Positions 9,806 to 20,060 of a stretch of 64,000 bases of DNA are shown here, piece after piece (position 1 is the first letter of the stretch; the number at the start of each line of letters is the position of its first letter). The notes under the pieces are model-generated. The model saw only the letters and a list, made by a program, of their open reading frames with translations, searched no databases and had not been told where the DNA came from. The position numbers were made by a program, and so were the translations under genes. The stretch is from NCBI RefSeq assembly GCF_000786215.1, contig NZ_JROG01000001.1:496001-560000 (forward strand), read 5' to 3'. This DNA is from Sphingomonas sp. 35-24ZXX. GTDB taxonomy: Bacteria; Pseudomonadota; Alphaproteobacteria; Sphingomonadales; Sphingomonadaceae.

Positions 9806-11656
9806 TTATCCCATGTTCTTGATAAGCCAGCCATAATTGCCGCCGCCACCCGATACGGTGCCGGACATGACAATCTGCTGGCTGGGTCTGATATGCCCGT
9901 GTTCATCCACCCACAGGCTTTCCTCGAGGGTCACCTTGCTGGCGGCGGAGCGGAATTGCCAGAGCGAACCATCGGCCACGCGTAGGAACACGCCCCAGCC
10001 GTCGGTTGCGAGATGCGCCTCGACATCCACGCCGAGATGGAAGCGGATGGCGAACGGAACTTCGGATGGCTTGCTGCGACCGAAGCCGCGCTTGGCGACC
10101 GGCAGCAGAACGTCTTCACCGCGCAATTCGCGTCCATCGGAGCGCAGCACCAGCAGGCGGCGGTGGACCATGCCATAGCGCTTGGCATAGCCGTCATGCG
10201 TCATGTCGAGGCGGACGGCATCGTCGCTGTCGCGGCGGTCGAGTTCGACCAGGCCCACGCCTTTGCCCAGTTGGCCCTTGGCCAGCACAGCGGTGCTGTT
10301 GGTGTCGTCGAGGCACAGCGTCGAATGGGCTGCCGTGGCACGCAGGCCCTTGGCGAGCGAGGGCGGCATGTCGGGCGCGATGGCGCTGGCGCCGCCGCAA
10401 TTGACGATCAACCGGTGCGGACCGTGGCTCATCTCGAACGCCAGGGTCGAGGCGCAGCCCATCACCGCATGACGCGCCATGGCCGGGGTGCCGGCATCGA
10501 CCAGAACCACGGTGCGTCCCGCGGGAACGCGCTGATATCCCCAATGCCGGGCTTCGCGCAGCGGGCGCGAGCGAATGCCGCTGGCGCGGATCAAGGTCGC
10601 CATGGTGTCGGCGGAGATGCCCGGGGCACCCTGCCAGCTGCCCAGGCTGCCATCATGATGCGTCAACCCCTGCAGCGCAGGAACCGCACGCGCCAGGGCC
10701 AGCTCGACGATCGGCGACAGCAATTCGCCCCGCGCGGCATAGACCGAACGCAGCATCGACAGCGCCCGGATGGCTTCGATCTGGGCAAGCGGGCAGCGCG
10801 ACAGCGCCCCGCCATCTTCGCCCAGAAAGCCTTCGATCGCCCGCTTGAGACCCGCCTCGCCAAAGATCCGACGCGGCTCGCCATCGGGCAACAGCAGCGC
10901 GGCTGCAACAACCCCGGTCCAGGCGGTCAGCCGGGCGAGACCTTCGGGCGCCTTGTCGGCGACATGGTCGAGATGGCGGGCGGTGCTGGCGAAGTTGCGC
11001 AGCACGCGCGAGCGGTAGACCAGGTCGCTGCTCGACAGGATCAGCGGCGCGTGCGCCGCGCAGTTGAGGATTCGCCGCGCCGCCAGATCGGCTCGCCAGG
11101 CGGGGTCCGACACGGTTTCGAGGTTCGCGTCGAGCCACTGGTCCACCAGCCGCTCGGCGATCGGGACACAGGTTCCGCGTGGTGCCGCTGCCGCCAGGTC
11201 GCGCAGCCACGCAAAGCTGTGAATGTAATCCAGCGCCTCGGGCGCGGCCTGCAAGGTCGCAAAATTGAGCTTCTCTATCTCGATCTTCGCGCCCGCGATC
11301 TGGAAGAATCCGGCGCGAATGGCCTTGCCGCGACGCGCATCTCCGGTGAACGGATCGTCCGGGGCCGCCAGCAGCCGCAGCGGCGAACGGCCCTTCAGCC
11401 GCAGCTTGTGCAGCGGGGTGCGCCAGGTGAGGCGGTAGAAATAGTGCACCAGGCTTTCGGTCAGCGAAAGGCCGCGGTCGTTCTCGACCCGGACCAGCTG
11501 CTTGCGCTCGCTCTGGTTGCCGGATGGCGGCGTCTCGATCAGGTCTGGGCGGGATTCGGTCACTTGCGCGCCAATCAACGGAAGGCGTCGTTCGGATTCG
11601 CTCGACTGGGCAGCACGGGCGCCTGTCCGGCGGCTCTCGGACAGGACATCGCTCAT
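9806..11656 (-). CDS. heparinase II/III family protein
   Basis: A 616-residue protein with an alpha-helical toroid region followed by a C-terminal beta-sandwich of the heparinase II/III type ([39 protein letters not shown] region, rich in conserved glycine and histidine). No signal peptide is seen, unlike secreted polysaccharide lyases. Its position between rpe and purH, rather than in a polysaccharide locus, suggests a cell-envelope role, but the substrate is unknown. It starts in an ATGA overlap with the rpe stop. Confidence 0.8.
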   Translation of the reverse strand: MSDVLSESRRTGARAAQSSESERRLPLIGAQVTESRPDLIETPPSGNQSERKQLVRVENDRGLSLTESLVHYFYRLTWRTPLHKLRLKGRSPLRLLAAPDDPFTGDARRGKAIRAGFFQIAGAKIEIEKLNFATLQAAPEALDYIHSFAWLRDLAAAAPRGTCVPIAERLVDQWLDANLETVSDPAWRADLAARRILNCAAHAPLILSSSDLVYRSRVLRNFASTARHLDHVADKAPEGLARLTAWTGVVAAALLLPDGEPRRIFGEAGLKRAIEGFLGEDGGALSRCPLAQIEAIRALSMLRSVYAARGELLSPIVELALARAVPALQGLTHHDGSLGSWQGAPGISADTMATLIRASGIRSRPLREARHWGYQRVPAGRTVVLVDAGTPAMARHAVMGCASTLAFEMSHGPHRLIVNCGGASAIAPDMPPSLAKGLRATAAHSTLCLDDTNSTAVLAKGQLGKGVGLVELDRRDSDDAVRLDMTHDGYAKRYGMVHRRLLVLRSDGRELRGEDVLLPVAKRGFGRSKPSEVPFAIRFHLGVDVEAHLATDGWGVFLRVADGSLWQFRSAASKVTLEESLWVDEHGHIRPSQQIVMSGTVSGGGGNYGWLIKNMG

Positions 11657-12315
11657 TGGCCCTTCAGTTCCCGGATATTGGCGGCATATTGGTCTGAACC
11701 ACCCTTGAAGGTGGCGGTGCCTGCAACCAGCACATTGGCCCCGGCATCGACCGCCTGCGGCGCGGTGACGGTATCGATGCCGCCATCGACCTCCAGGTCG
11801 ATCATGCGGCCGGATTTCTGGATCATCTTGGCAATCGCCTCGATCTTGCGCAGCTGGCTGGAAATGAAACTTTGCCCGCCGAAACCGGGGTTGACGCTCA
11901 TCACCAGGATCAGATCGACCTCGTCGATCAGATAATCGAGCATCTTGGCGGGTGTTCCCGGATTGAGCACGACGCCCGCCTTCTTGCCCAGCGACTTGAT
12001 CAGCTGGACAGTGCGGTGGACATGCGCGCCTGCCTCGGGGTGCACGGTGATGATGTCGGCACCGGCATCGGCAAAGGCCTGGACGTACTGGTCCACCGGC
12101 GAAATCATCAGATGCACGTCGAACGGCTTGCTGGTGTGCGGGCGCAGGGCCTTCACCACCGCAGGGCCGATGGTGATGTTGGGGACGAAATGCCCATCCA
12201 TCACATCGATGTGAATCCAGTCCGCGCCAGCTGCGTCGATCGCGCGCACCTCCTCGCCCAACCGCGCAAAGTCGGCGGACAGGATCGACGGGGCTATCAA
12301 TGGTGGCTGCGGCAT
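11653..12315 (-). CDS. rpe: ribulose-phosphate 3-epimerase
   Basis: A 220-residue TIM-barrel enzyme interconverting ribulose-5-phosphate and xylulose-5-phosphate. Metal-binding and catalytic signatures are clear: [41 protein letters not shown] and LEVDGGI. Length is typical. It belongs to a minus-strand run with the RsmB-type gene upstream and the heparinase-like gene downstream. Confidence 0.96.
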   Translation of the reverse strand: MPQPPLIAPSILSADFARLGEEVRAIDAAGADWIHIDVMDGHFVPNITIGPAVVKALRPHTSKPFDVHLMISPVDQYVQAFADAGADIITVHPEAGAHVHRTVQLIKSLGKKAGVVLNPGTPAKMLDYLIDEVDLILVMSVNPGFGGQSFISSQLRKIEAIAKMIQKSGRMIDLEVDGGIDTVTAPQAVDAGANVLVAGTATFKGGSDQYAANIRELKGQ

Positions 12316-12396
12316 AGGCTTTGTCGCTTAACCCTCAACATCTTGTGGAGCAAGGCATCTCGATGCTTTTCCACATCATTTGCCGATATCGTGCCA

Positions 12397-13683
12397 TCAG
12401 TGGCGGTGGCGCAGCCGAGCCATGAAAAATCCGTCGAGTCCGCCGGCCTCCGACAGCATGCCGGGCAGGGTGCGAACCTGGCCGAGCGCATCGGGCAACA
12501 CGCCTTGCGGAAGCTCGTCCGCGCGGACCGGATCGATCGTGAAGCGGCTGTCATCGGCCAGAAAGCGCGCGACGACATCTTCGCCTTCTTCGCGTTCGAG
12601 CGAACAGACGGCATAGACCAGCAGCCCGCCGGGCTTGACCCAGTTCGAGGCCCGCTCGAGCAACACCGCCTGCTGCTCCGCGCGTTCCTCGATATGCCGC
12701 GGCGCGATGCGGTACAGGACGTCGGGGTGACGGCGGAAGATGCCTGTGGCGCTGCACGGCGCATCGAGCAGCACCGCGTCCGCCTCTTCATCGGGCCGCC
12801 ATTCGAGCAGATTGGCGGTAATCGTGAGCGCATCCTGCCCGGTGCGCTTGAGGTTCTGGCGCAGGCGCTTCAATCGCTTTTCCGAATTGTCCAAGGCTGT
12901 GACATGCCAACCGGCCGCGGCGAGCTGCATCGTCTTGCCGCCGGGCGCGGCGCACAGATCGAGCACCTGGCGGCCCTGGCCTTTGCCCAGCAGGCGCGCG
13001 GGCAGGCTGGCGGCGAGATCCTGCACCCACCAATCGCCCTCTTCAAACCCCGCGATCTGTTCGATCGCGCCCGCGCGCGGCAGGCGAACATGGCCGGGGA
13101 TCAGGCTGACACCGCCAAGGTCTGCAGCGGCTGCCTCAGTGGTCGAAGGGTCGGCCAGGCACAGGTCGAGCGGCGGCGGCGTGCCCAGGGCCACGCCTGC
13201 GGCCTCGGCCATCGGTTCGCCCCACAGCGCGGTCCAGCGGTTGGCGGTGGCGGGCGGCAGTTCCGGCGCAGGCAGGGTGGCGCCCGCGCGCATCAGGCTG
13301 CCGAACACGCCATGTGCCAGCTTGCGCGGGCCGCCCTGCAGCAGGGGGAGCGCGGTCGCGATGGTCGCGTGCGGCGGTGTTTCGAGCGCCAGCGTCTGCG
13401 CCAGCATGATCCGCAGCACCATCCGCGCCTTGGCGTCCTCGGCCAGCGGCAACCGGGTCATGCTGTCGATCATCAGGTCGAGGCCCGGCAGGTGCCGCAG
13501 CACTTCACCGGCAATCGCCATCGCCAGCGCGCGGTCCGACCGGTCGTCGATGCCCTGGCAGGCAGCGTGCTGGGCGACGTCGAGCGACTCGCCGCGTCGC
13601 ATCACGGCATCGAGCATGCGCAAGGCGGCCTGGCGGGCGGGAAGACCGGGGGTAGGGTCGGGTGTCGAGGTGCGATTGTTCAT
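12397..13683 (-). CDS. rsmB: 16S rRNA m5C methyltransferase, RsmB/Fmu family
   Basis: A 428-residue protein with an N-terminal NusB-like RNA-binding domain (residues 1-150) and a C-terminal SAM-dependent cytosine-5 methyltransferase domain. Motif I is DLCAAPGGKT, motif IV is DAPCSATG with its cysteine, and the catalytic cysteine is in YAVCSLE. This matches RsmB, which methylates C967 of 16S rRNA in E. coli. The exact target base here is inferred from family membership. Confidence 0.9.
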   Translation of the reverse strand: MNNRTSTPDPTPGLPARQAALRMLDAVMRRGESLDVAQHAACQGIDDRSDRALAMAIAGEVLRHLPGLDLMIDSMTRLPLAEDAKARMVLRIMLAQTLALETPPHATIATALPLLQGGPRKLAHGVFGSLMRAGATLPAPELPPATANRWTALWGEPMAEAAGVALGTPPPLDLCLADPSTTEAAAADLGGVSLIPGHVRLPRAGAIEQIAGFEEGDWWVQDLAASLPARLLGKGQGRQVLDLCAAPGGKTMQLAAAGWHVTALDNSEKRLKRLRQNLKRTGQDALTITANLLEWRPDEEADAVLLDAPCSATGIFRRHPDVLYRIAPRHIEERAEQQAVLLERASNWVKPGGLLVYAVCSLEREEGEDVVARFLADDSRFTIDPVRADELPQGVLPDALGQVRTLPGMLSEAGGLDGFFMARLRHRH

Positions 13684-13747
13684 CGAGGCGCGTTAGGCCG
13701 GGTCGGGCAACAAATCAAATCCTCCCACAGCTTGCGCTTCGTCTCTC

Positions 13748-13767
13748 CCCTCCCGCTAGCGGGAGGG
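13748..13767. repeat. 20-bp perfect GC palindrome
   Basis: CCCTCCCGCTAGCGGGAGGG is a perfect palindrome flanked by CTC and GAAGAG, lying between htpX and the RsmB-type gene on the same strand. It probably ends the htpX transcript or is one copy of a dispersed intergenic repeat. No T run follows on the minus strand. Confidence 0.5.
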
Positions 13768-13779
13768 AAGAGTATCGCA

Positions 13780-14655
13780 TCACCCACGCCCCAGCGGGTC
13801 GAGCGCGCTGCCCCGGCGGCGGGGCGGAGGCGCTGTGCCCTGTTCACGGGCGATGGCCTCCAGGGCGGCGATGCGATCGCCGGTGTCGGGATGGGTCGAG
13901 AACAGGGCACGCACGCCTGATGGCACGATGTAGAGCTGCGCAGCCGCAGGATTGCGGTCGACCACAGGGTTGCGGATCGCCTGCGCATGGCCCGAAATCC
14001 GCGCGAGGGCCGAGGCGAGCGCGAGCGGCTTGCCGCTGATTTCCGCGCCGCCGCGATCCGCACTGAACTCGCGGGTGCGGCTGATCGCCATCTGCACGAT
14101 CATCGCCGCAAACGGCGCGACGATCACCGCGAGGATCGACGCCCAGGGATTGCGATTGTCGTCGCGGAAAAACAGGCCGAAATTGGCGAGCATCGAAATG
14201 GCCCCGGCGATCGTCGCGACCATGGTCATGATCAACGTGTCGCGGTTCTTCACATGCGCCAGCTCGTGCGCCATCACGCCCTCGATCTCGTCACGGCTGA
14301 GCATGGCGAGCAAGCCGGTGGTGGCAGCAACCGCAGCGTTTTCGGGGTTTCGGCCCGTGGCGAAGGCATTCGGCGCAGGCTGGTCGATGACATAGACGCG
14401 CGGCATCGGCAGCCCGCCACGCTCGGCCAGGCGGGCGACCAGATTGTAGAAATCCGGGTGGCTCTGGGCATTCACCTCGATGGCATTGTGCATCTTGAGC
14501 ACGATCTTGTCGGCATTCCAGAAGGTGAACAGGTTCATGCCGCCCGCGAACAGCAGCGCGATCACTGCGCCGCGCGGTCCACCCAGCGTAAAGCCCAAAG
14601 CCATGAACAGCGCGGTCAGCGCCGCCAGCAGCATGGTGGTCTTCATTCCGTTCAT
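13780..14655 (-). CDS. htpX: membrane zinc metalloprotease HtpX
   Basis: A 291-residue M48-family protease acting in inner-membrane protein quality control. Two N-terminal hydrophobic helices ([15 protein letters not shown] and [16 protein letters not shown]) precede the HELAH zinc motif, with two more membrane segments after it. The downstream zinc-ligand glutamate is in the [11 protein letters not shown] region. The C-terminus is short and basic. ATG at 14655 has AGGA about ten bases upstream; an in-frame ATG three codons later is possible. Confidence 0.94.
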   Translation of the reverse strand: MNGMKTTMLLAALTALFMALGFTLGGPRGAVIALLFAGGMNLFTFWNADKIVLKMHNAIEVNAQSHPDFYNLVARLAERGGLPMPRVYVIDQPAPNAFATGRNPENAAVAATTGLLAMLSRDEIEGVMAHELAHVKNRDTLIMTMVATIAGAISMLANFGLFFRDDNRNPWASILAVIVAPFAAMIVQMAISRTREFSADRGGAEISGKPLALASALARISGHAQAIRNPVVDRNPAAAQLYIVPSGVRALFSTHPDTGDRIAALEAIAREQGTAPPPRRRGSALDPLGRG

Positions 14656-14794
14656 GTGGGTCCAGATCCTTCAAAAAGCGTTGCAGGCGGACCGCTTCAC
14701 ATCGCGGTCGTCCCGCCCCATATGCCCCTCATCAATGTAGGATCGCGCAGGCCCGTTTCAATCGACCGGACCTGCGCCAGCCAAGGGAAGCCCG

Positions 14795-14974
14795 ATGACC
14801 GACACCCCCCGCGCGACGCGCCGCCCAGACCATGTCAAGCCGCCCGCGCACTGGGGCAAATCGGAGCCGGTGCCGACACCGCAACCGATTATCGACGAGC
14901 AGGCAGAGGAAGCCGCGCGCGGACCCACGCGCTTTGGCGACTGGGAGCTGAAGGGCATCGCCATCGATTTTTAA
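14795..14974 (+). CDS. DUF1674 (SDHAF4-like) small protein
   Basis: A 59-residue protein too short for a usual ORF cut-off. Its C-terminal signature RGPTRFGDWELKGIAIDF matches the DUF1674 / SDHAF4 family, in which the mitochondrial member helps assemble the flavoprotein subunit of succinate dehydrogenase. The first half is proline-rich and charged. It starts at ATG with AAGGGAAG upstream and diverges from htpX. A bacterial role in SDH maturation is inferred from the eukaryotic homologue. Confidence 0.8.
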   Translation: MTDTPRATRRPDHVKPPAHWGKSEPVPTPQPIIDEQAEEAARGPTRFGDWELKGIAIDF

Positions 14975-15021
14975 GGTGTTGGCAGCAAGGGTGACATGAC
15001 TTGAGCTGCGGCGCATGTTAT

Positions 15022-15035
15022 TGACACGACTGTCA
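15022..15035. promoter_or_regulatory. palindrome upstream of coq4-like gene
   Basis: TGACACGACTGTCA has five-base inverted arms around CGAC. It lies 26 bases before the Coq4-like start, where a repressor of TetR type would commonly bind. No TetR gene is adjacent, so the regulator is unknown. Confidence 0.35.
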
Positions 15036-15060
15036 GCGTCCTGTCGCTCCATGAGGTGAA

Positions 15061-15843
15061 ATGATGTCCGAGCCCGTGTTCCGTCATCCCGATCGGCCCG
15101 TGCCCAAGTTCCGCCCGTTCAAGGCGATGCACCATTTCCGCAGGCTGATTGCGGACAAGGAAGACACCGAGCAGGTTTTCCACATCTTCCAGTCGCTGCC
15201 GCGCATGGGGCTGGTCGATGAGATCCGATCGTTCGTGTACAGCGACTTCGGCCAGCAGCTGCGCGCCAGCGAGCCTTATCTTCCCGATCTGCTCGACGAC
15301 CACGCCCGGCTGCGCGCGATGCCGGCGGGCAGCGTCGCGCATGCCTATGTCGATTTCATGGAGCGCGAGGGGCTCTCGGCGGCAGGATTGGTCGCCGAAT
15401 ATGACCGCTTCCAGGGTGGACGCCGCTATGGCGACATGATCGAATTCTATGTCAATCGGCTGCGCGATACGCACGATCTGCTGCACGTGCTGACCGGCTT
15501 TGGCCGCGATTCGCTGGGCGAGGCCTGCGTACTGGCGTTCACCTATGGCCAGAACCCGGCGCCGGGGAACATCTTCATCGCCTATATGGCCGCGCTCAAC
15601 ATGACGCGCACGATCCGCAGCGACGCGCCGGTGTTCAAGGCCGTCGGCGAGGCGAAGCGGTTGGGCAAGGGCTGCCCACGCATCGCCGAGCAATCGATCG
15701 CCTCGCTGTTGGCCGAACCGCTCGCCGCTGCGCGCAAGCGGCTCAACATCGCCAATCCGCATTATTACGGGCTCGCGCACGACCGTCTGCGGGCACGCGG
15801 GATCGATCCCTACGACCTGCTCGGCAAGGTCCAGCCTGCCTGA
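15061..15843 (+). CDS. Coq4-family ubiquinone biosynthesis protein
   Basis: A 260-residue Coq4 homologue. The family signature is visible as RDTHDLLHVLTGFGRDSLGE: a histidine-aspartate HDxxH metal motif with a glutamate about eleven residues on. In eukaryotes Coq4 organises ubiquinone synthesis and has been linked to ring decarboxylation; sphingomonads carry it outside a coq cluster. The start has GAGGTG upstream; two adjacent ATG codons are possible. A candidate operator precedes it. Confidence 0.87.
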   Translation: MMSEPVFRHPDRPVPKFRPFKAMHHFRRLIADKEDTEQVFHIFQSLPRMGLVDEIRSFVYSDFGQQLRASEPYLPDLLDDHARLRAMPAGSVAHAYVDFMEREGLSAAGLVAEYDRFQGGRRYGDMIEFYVNRLRDTHDLLHVLTGFGRDSLGEACVLAFTYGQNPAPGNIFIAYMAALNMTRTIRSDAPVFKAVGEAKRLGKGCPRIAEQSIASLLAEPLAAARKRLNIANPHYYGLAHDRLRARGIDPYDLLGKVQPA

Positions 15844-15864
15844 GCTTTCGCCTGACGATCAGGG

Positions 15865-16599
15865 TTAAAGCGACCGCATCGCAGCGAGTACCCGCTCGGT
15901 CCATTCGGGGCGGCAGATCAGCAGATCGGGCATATAGGTGTCCTGCCGGTTGTAGACGAGCGGCGACCCATCGGCGCGGCTGACATGCAGGCCGTGTGCT
16001 GCCGCGACTGCAACGGGTGCGCAGCTGTCCCATTCATACTGCCCGTCGGTATGCAGGTAGATTTCCGCCTCGCCGCGCACCACCGCCATCGCCTTGGCAC
16101 CCGCGCTGCCCATCGGCAGCAGCTCTGCGCTCAGCAGTTCGGCTACTGCCAGCGCCTCTTTCGCAGGGCGGCTGCGGCTTACCAGCATGCGCGGGATCGG
16201 CGCGCCTGGGGGCAGGGGCTGGGGCTGATCGCTGCGCAGAACAATGTCGAGCCCGGGCAAGGCGACCGCGCCGATGCTGGCAACGCCATCGATCGCAAGA
16301 CCGACATGCACCGCCCAATCGGCCCGCGCCTCGCCATATTCGCGGGTTCCGTCGACCGGATCGATGATCCACACCCGGCTTTGGTCCAGGCGCTCGGCAT
16401 TGTCCTTCTCTTCTTCGGACAACAGGCCATCGGCGGGCCGCTGCGCGCGAAGGGCGTGACACAGGAACTGGTTGGCGGTCTGGTCCCCGGTCTTGCCAAG
16501 CGCCTGACCGGCCACCAGCCCGCAATCGCGCACCTGCAGCAGGATGCGTCCGGCGGTGGCCGCAAGCTGTGCGGCGAGCTCTGCGTCGCTCAGGCTCAT
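15865..16599 (-). CDS. cysQ: 3'(2'),5'-bisphosphate nucleotidase CysQ
   Basis: A 244-residue inositol-monophosphatase-superfamily enzyme that hydrolyses PAP, the by-product of PAPS-dependent sulfate reduction. Motifs include SEEEKDN (metal-binding acidic site), [12 protein letters not shown], and [17 protein letters not shown] with the final metal-binding aspartate. Its start overlaps the cysNC stop by four bases, so it is the last gene of the sulfate-activation operon. Confidence 0.92.
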   Translation of the reverse strand: MSLSDAELAAQLAATAGRILLQVRDCGLVAGQALGKTGDQTANQFLCHALRAQRPADGLLSEEEKDNAERLDQSRVWIIDPVDGTREYGEARADWAVHVGLAIDGVASIGAVALPGLDIVLRSDQPQPLPPGAPIPRMLVSRSRPAKEALAVAELLSAELLPMGSAGAKAMAVVRGEAEIYLHTDGQYEWDSCAPVAVAAAHGLHVSRADGSPLVYNRQDTYMPDLLICRPEWTERVLAAMRSL

Positions 16600-18503
16600 T
16601 TGAGCGGCATCAGCTGGCGGATGATATGGTCGGCGGCCTCTTCCGGCGTCATTTCCACGGTGTTGACGCGGATGTCCGGGTCTTCGGGCGGTTCATAAGG
16701 GCTGTCGATCCCGGTGAAGTTCTTGAGCGCGCCCGCGCGGGCCTTCTTGTAGAGCCCCTTCACATCGCGCGCCTCAGCCACCTCGAGCGGGGTATCGACG
16801 AAAATCTCGACGAACTCGCCTTGCGGCAGCATCTGGCGCACCATGTCGCGTTCGGCGCGGAACGGGCTGATGAACGCGGTGAGCACGATCAGCCCGGCAT
16901 CGGCCATCAGCTTGGCGACCTCGCCGACGCGGCGGATGTTCTCGATCCGGTCGGCCTCGGTAAAGCCCAGGTCGCGGTTGAGGCCATGGCGGACATTGTC
17001 GCCATCGAGCAGGAAGGTGTGCCGGTTCATCAGGTTGAGCCGCTTTTCGACCTCGTTGGCGATGGTCGACTTGCCCGATCCCGAAAGCCCGGTGAACCAC
17101 AAGACCTTGGCCTTCTGGTTCTTCAGGCTGGCGTGCACCTCGCGGGTGATATCGGTCGCCTGCCAGTGCACGTTCTGCGCGCGGCGCAGGCTGAAGTGCA
17201 GCATGCCGGCACCGACGGTGCGGTTGGTCAACTTGTCGATCAGGATGAAGCCGCCGAGCGCGCGGTTCTGCGCATAGGCTTCGAACACCAAAGGCTTGTC
17301 GGTCGCGATCTCCGCGACACCGATCGCGTTCAACTCCAACGTCTTGCACGCCAGATGTTCCAGCGTGTTGACGTTGACGGTGTACTTGGGCTGCTGCACC
17401 GTCACCGATACCGTCTGCGTGCCCAGCTTGAGCCAGTAGGACCGGCCCACCAGCATCGCATCATCGTCCATCCAGACGATCGTCGCTTCGAACTGGTCGG
17501 CAGCCTGGGGGGGATTGTCGGCGGTGGCGATGACGTCGCCGCGCGAACAGTCGATCTCGTCCGCCAGGGTCAGCGTGACCGAATGGCCCGCGACGGCTTC
17601 GTCAAGATCACCGTCGAGCGTCACGATGCGTGTCACCGTGCTGGTCTTGCCCGACGGCAGCACGCGCACCGCATCGCCCGCCTTGACCGAGCCGGTGGCG
17701 ATCAGCCCGGAAAAACCGCGGAAATCGAGATTGGGCCGGTTGACCCATTGCACCGGCAGCCGGAACGGCTTTTCGGCATCGAGCGAGGACAGCACCTCGA
17801 CCGTCTCGAGATGCTCGATCAGCGTTGGGCCGGAATACCACGGCGTGTTGTCCGAGCGCGTGGTGATGTTGTCGCCCTTGTAGCCGCTGATCGGCATCGC
17901 GGTGAAGCTCTCGATGCCGATGCTGCTCGCAAACGCACGATATTCGGCGACGATCTCGTCGAACCGGGCCTGGTCGTAGTCGACCAGATCCATCTTGTTC
18001 ACCGCCAGCACGATGTTCCGGATGCCGATCAGCTGGCACAGATACGAATGCCGCCGCGTCTGGACGAGCACGCCCTTGCGCGCATCGATCAGGATCACGG
18101 CGAGGTCGGCGGTCGATGCGCCGGTGATCATGTTGCGGGTGTACTGCTCGTGCCCCGGGCAGTCGGCGACGATGAACTTGCGCTTTTCGGTGTTGAAGAA
18201 GCGATAGGCGACATCGATGGTGATGCCCTGTTCGCGCTCGGCGGCCAAGCCATCGACCAGCAATGCGAAGTCGATCTCCTGGCCTTGCGTGCCCACCTTC
18301 CTGCTGTCGTTTTCGAGCGCGGCGAGCTGGTCCTCGAAGATCATCTTGCTGTCGTACAGCAGCCGTCCGATCAGCGTCGACTTGCCATCGTCCACTGACC
18401 CGCAGGTGATGAAGCGCAGCATGGTCTTGTGCTGGTGGACATCGAGATAGGCATCGATGTCTTCGGCGATCAGGGCTTCGGTCTGGTAAACTGGCTCGCT
18501 CAT
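16596..18503 (-). CDS. cysNC: sulfate adenylyltransferase subunit 1 / APS kinase fusion
   Basis: A 635-residue fusion. The first 440 residues or so form the CysN GTPase, with GSVDDGKST (35-43), DCPGHEQYT and NKMD motifs; it drives ATP sulfurylase together with CysD. The C-terminal 170 residues form APS kinase with P-loop GLSGSGKST and the [15 protein letters not shown] motif. Products are APS and then PAPS. The start overlaps the cysD stop by one base, so translation depends on cysD being expressed, and cysD is broken here. Confidence 0.95.
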   Translation of the reverse strand: MSEPVYQTEALIAEDIDAYLDVHQHKTMLRFITCGSVDDGKSTLIGRLLYDSKMIFEDQLAALENDSRKVGTQGQEIDFALLVDGLAAEREQGITIDVAYRFFNTEKRKFIVADCPGHEQYTRNMITGASTADLAVILIDARKGVLVQTRRHSYLCQLIGIRNIVLAVNKMDLVDYDQARFDEIVAEYRAFASSIGIESFTAMPISGYKGDNITTRSDNTPWYSGPTLIEHLETVEVLSSLDAEKPFRLPVQWVNRPNLDFRGFSGLIATGSVKAGDAVRVLPSGKTSTVTRIVTLDGDLDEAVAGHSVTLTLADEIDCSRGDVIATADNPPQAADQFEATIVWMDDDAMLVGRSYWLKLGTQTVSVTVQQPKYTVNVNTLEHLACKTLELNAIGVAEIATDKPLVFEAYAQNRALGGFILIDKLTNRTVGAGMLHFSLRRAQNVHWQATDITREVHASLKNQKAKVLWFTGLSGSGKSTIANEVEKRLNLMNRHTFLLDGDNVRHGLNRDLGFTEADRIENIRRVGEVAKLMADAGLIVLTAFISPFRAERDMVRQMLPQGEFVEIFVDTPLEVAEARDVKGLYKKARAGALKNFTGIDSPYEPPEDPDIRVNTVEMTPEEAADHIIRQLMPLK

Positions 18504-19246
18504 CAGAAATAGCCCTCCTGCTTCTTCTTCTCCATGCCCGCACCGCCGGCATCCTTGTCGATCACGCGGCCCTGGCGTTCGGAGGTGGTGGTGAGCAAGG
18601 TCTCCTGGATCACCTCGCTCAGCGTGCTCGCGGTGCTTTCAACCGCGCCGGTGAGCGGAAAGCAACCCAGGGTGCGGAAGCGGATCGAGCGTTCGGTGAT
18701 CTCGGGCGGCTTGCCCAGCACGCGGGTCAGCCGGTCGATGTCATCGGCCATGAACAGCTGGCCCTCCCACTCGAAGGTCGGGCGGACCGCGGCGAAATAC
18801 AGCGGCACGATCGGCACGTCGTTCAGCTGGATATACTGCCAGATGTCGAGCTCGGTCCAGTTGCTGATCGGGAAGACGCGGATGCTCTCGCCCTTGTTCT
18901 TGCGCGCGTTGTAGAGGTTCCACAGCTCGGGCCGCTGGTTCTTGGGGTCCCAGCCGTGGCTTGCGGTGCGGAACGAGAAGATGCGCTCCTTGGCGCGGCT
19001 TTTCTCCTCGTCGCGCCGAGCGCCGCCGAATGCCGCGTCGAAGCCGTGCAGGTCGAGCGCCTGTTTCAGCCCCTCGGTCTTCCACATGTCGGTGTGCAGC
19101 GGGCCGTGATCGAACGGATTGATCCCGCGCTCGGTCGCTTCCGGGTTCTGATAGACCAGCAGCTCCATTCCGCTCTCGCGCGCCATCTTGTCGCGCAGCG
19201 CGTACATGTCCTTGAACTTCCAGGTCGTGTCGACATGCAGCAGCGG
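18503..19246 (-). pseudogene. cysD: 5'-truncated cysD (sulfate adenylyltransferase subunit 2)
   Basis: From [11 protein letters not shown] onward the protein matches CysD closely, through [36 protein letters not shown] and the C-terminal tail ending KKKQEGYF. About the first 60 residues are missing, including the ATP-binding PP-loop (SIGKDS-type motif). Upstream of about 19246 the minus strand is antisense to a regulator gene. A chance in-frame ATG at 19456 lets an open frame continue, but those 70 residues are not CysD-like. As it stands the gene should not give active ATP sulfurylase. A deletion or a misassembly would both explain it. Confidence 0.85.
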
Positions 19247-19258
19247 AAGTCGCTGGGG
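19236..19258. other. deletion or assembly junction between cysD and a regulator
   Basis: CysD homology on the minus strand ends at the proline codon at 19244-19246. Regulator-like coding on the plus strand starts within a few bases. The two genes would originally have diverged, and both start codons plus the spacer between them are gone. The base pattern near 19246 is one base off the TTCCCGCTG expected for a phenylalanine-proline-leucine run in CysD, which places the break there. Confidence 0.7.
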
Positions 19259-19927
19259 TCGGCGGCTGGCGCGCTGGTGCTGGCGCTCGCCCCGCATTTG
19301 CGGATCGCGCTGCGCGGTTTTGCCGCCCTGGAGCACGAGCGCTTTCGGTCTTCGGTCACCGGTGAGGCGTTCAATCGGCTCAATATCGGCTGGCTGACGC
19401 TGGATGGGCAGGGGCGCATCGTCGAGGTCAGCGAGAATATCGGCCAGATGTTTCAATGGGGCACGCTGCTGCGGCGCGGGCGCTATGATCGGCTGGTGCC
19501 GTCGGAGCCCGCGATCGACCGGCAGCTGACCGGCTATCTCAAGCAGGTGGCCGCAGGCCGCACCGTGCGCCCGCTGGCAATCAACCTGAGCCGCGACCCC
19601 TGGCTCGACATGCTGGTCGCGCCGCTTCAGGGCGACACCATTTCAGGCCATCGTTCGGCCCGAGTCATCGTCTATGTCAGCGGTGACCGCCGCAGTCAGG
19701 CAGATCGGTGCGAGCAGCTGGTCGACCTGTTCGGCCTGCTGCCCAGCGAGGCGCGGCTGGCGTGGCTGCTGGCGCAGGCGACAAGTATCTCCGATTCGGC
19801 GGCCACCCTCGGCATCACGGTGGAGACCGCGCGCAACTATTCGAAGAAGATCTATGCCAAGACGGGCGCCAGCGGCCACGCCGAACTGGTGCGGATCGTG
19901 ATGACCAGCGTGCTGGCGCTCAGCTGA
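19247..19927 (+). pseudogene. 5'-truncated LuxR-type HTH regulator
   Basis: About 226 residues of a transcriptional regulator remain, with no credible start. The visible part begins inside a helical region ([12 protein letters not shown]), runs through a sensor-like domain ([22 protein letters not shown]), and ends in a LuxR-type helix-turn-helix (LLPSEARLAWLLAQATSISDSAATLGITVETARNYSKKIYAKTG). Intact proteins of this kind usually carry well over 100 more N-terminal residues. The HTH itself is complete, but translation signals are gone. Confidence 0.75.
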
Positions 19928-20060
19928 TCGGCACGCGAGGCTAAGGCGCTGCAATTTATCGCAAACGACAGCGCCGGGCCATTGACGCCCATGCGATAGT
20001 ATCACATGCAAGCGGACTGTTATCTTTCAGGGGCAACAATGCCCCGAAAAGGGGGTCGTC

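Noticed and set aside
10013-13920. Long plus-strand open frames over the heparinase-like, rpe and rsmB genes
   Set aside because: These are antisense frames typical of 65 percent GC DNA; the minus-strand genes carry catalytic motifs throughout.
19247-19456. Extension of cysD to an ATG at 19456
   Set aside because: The added 70 residues are antisense to the regulator fragment and bear no resemblance to the CysD N-terminus; the ATP-binding motif is absent.
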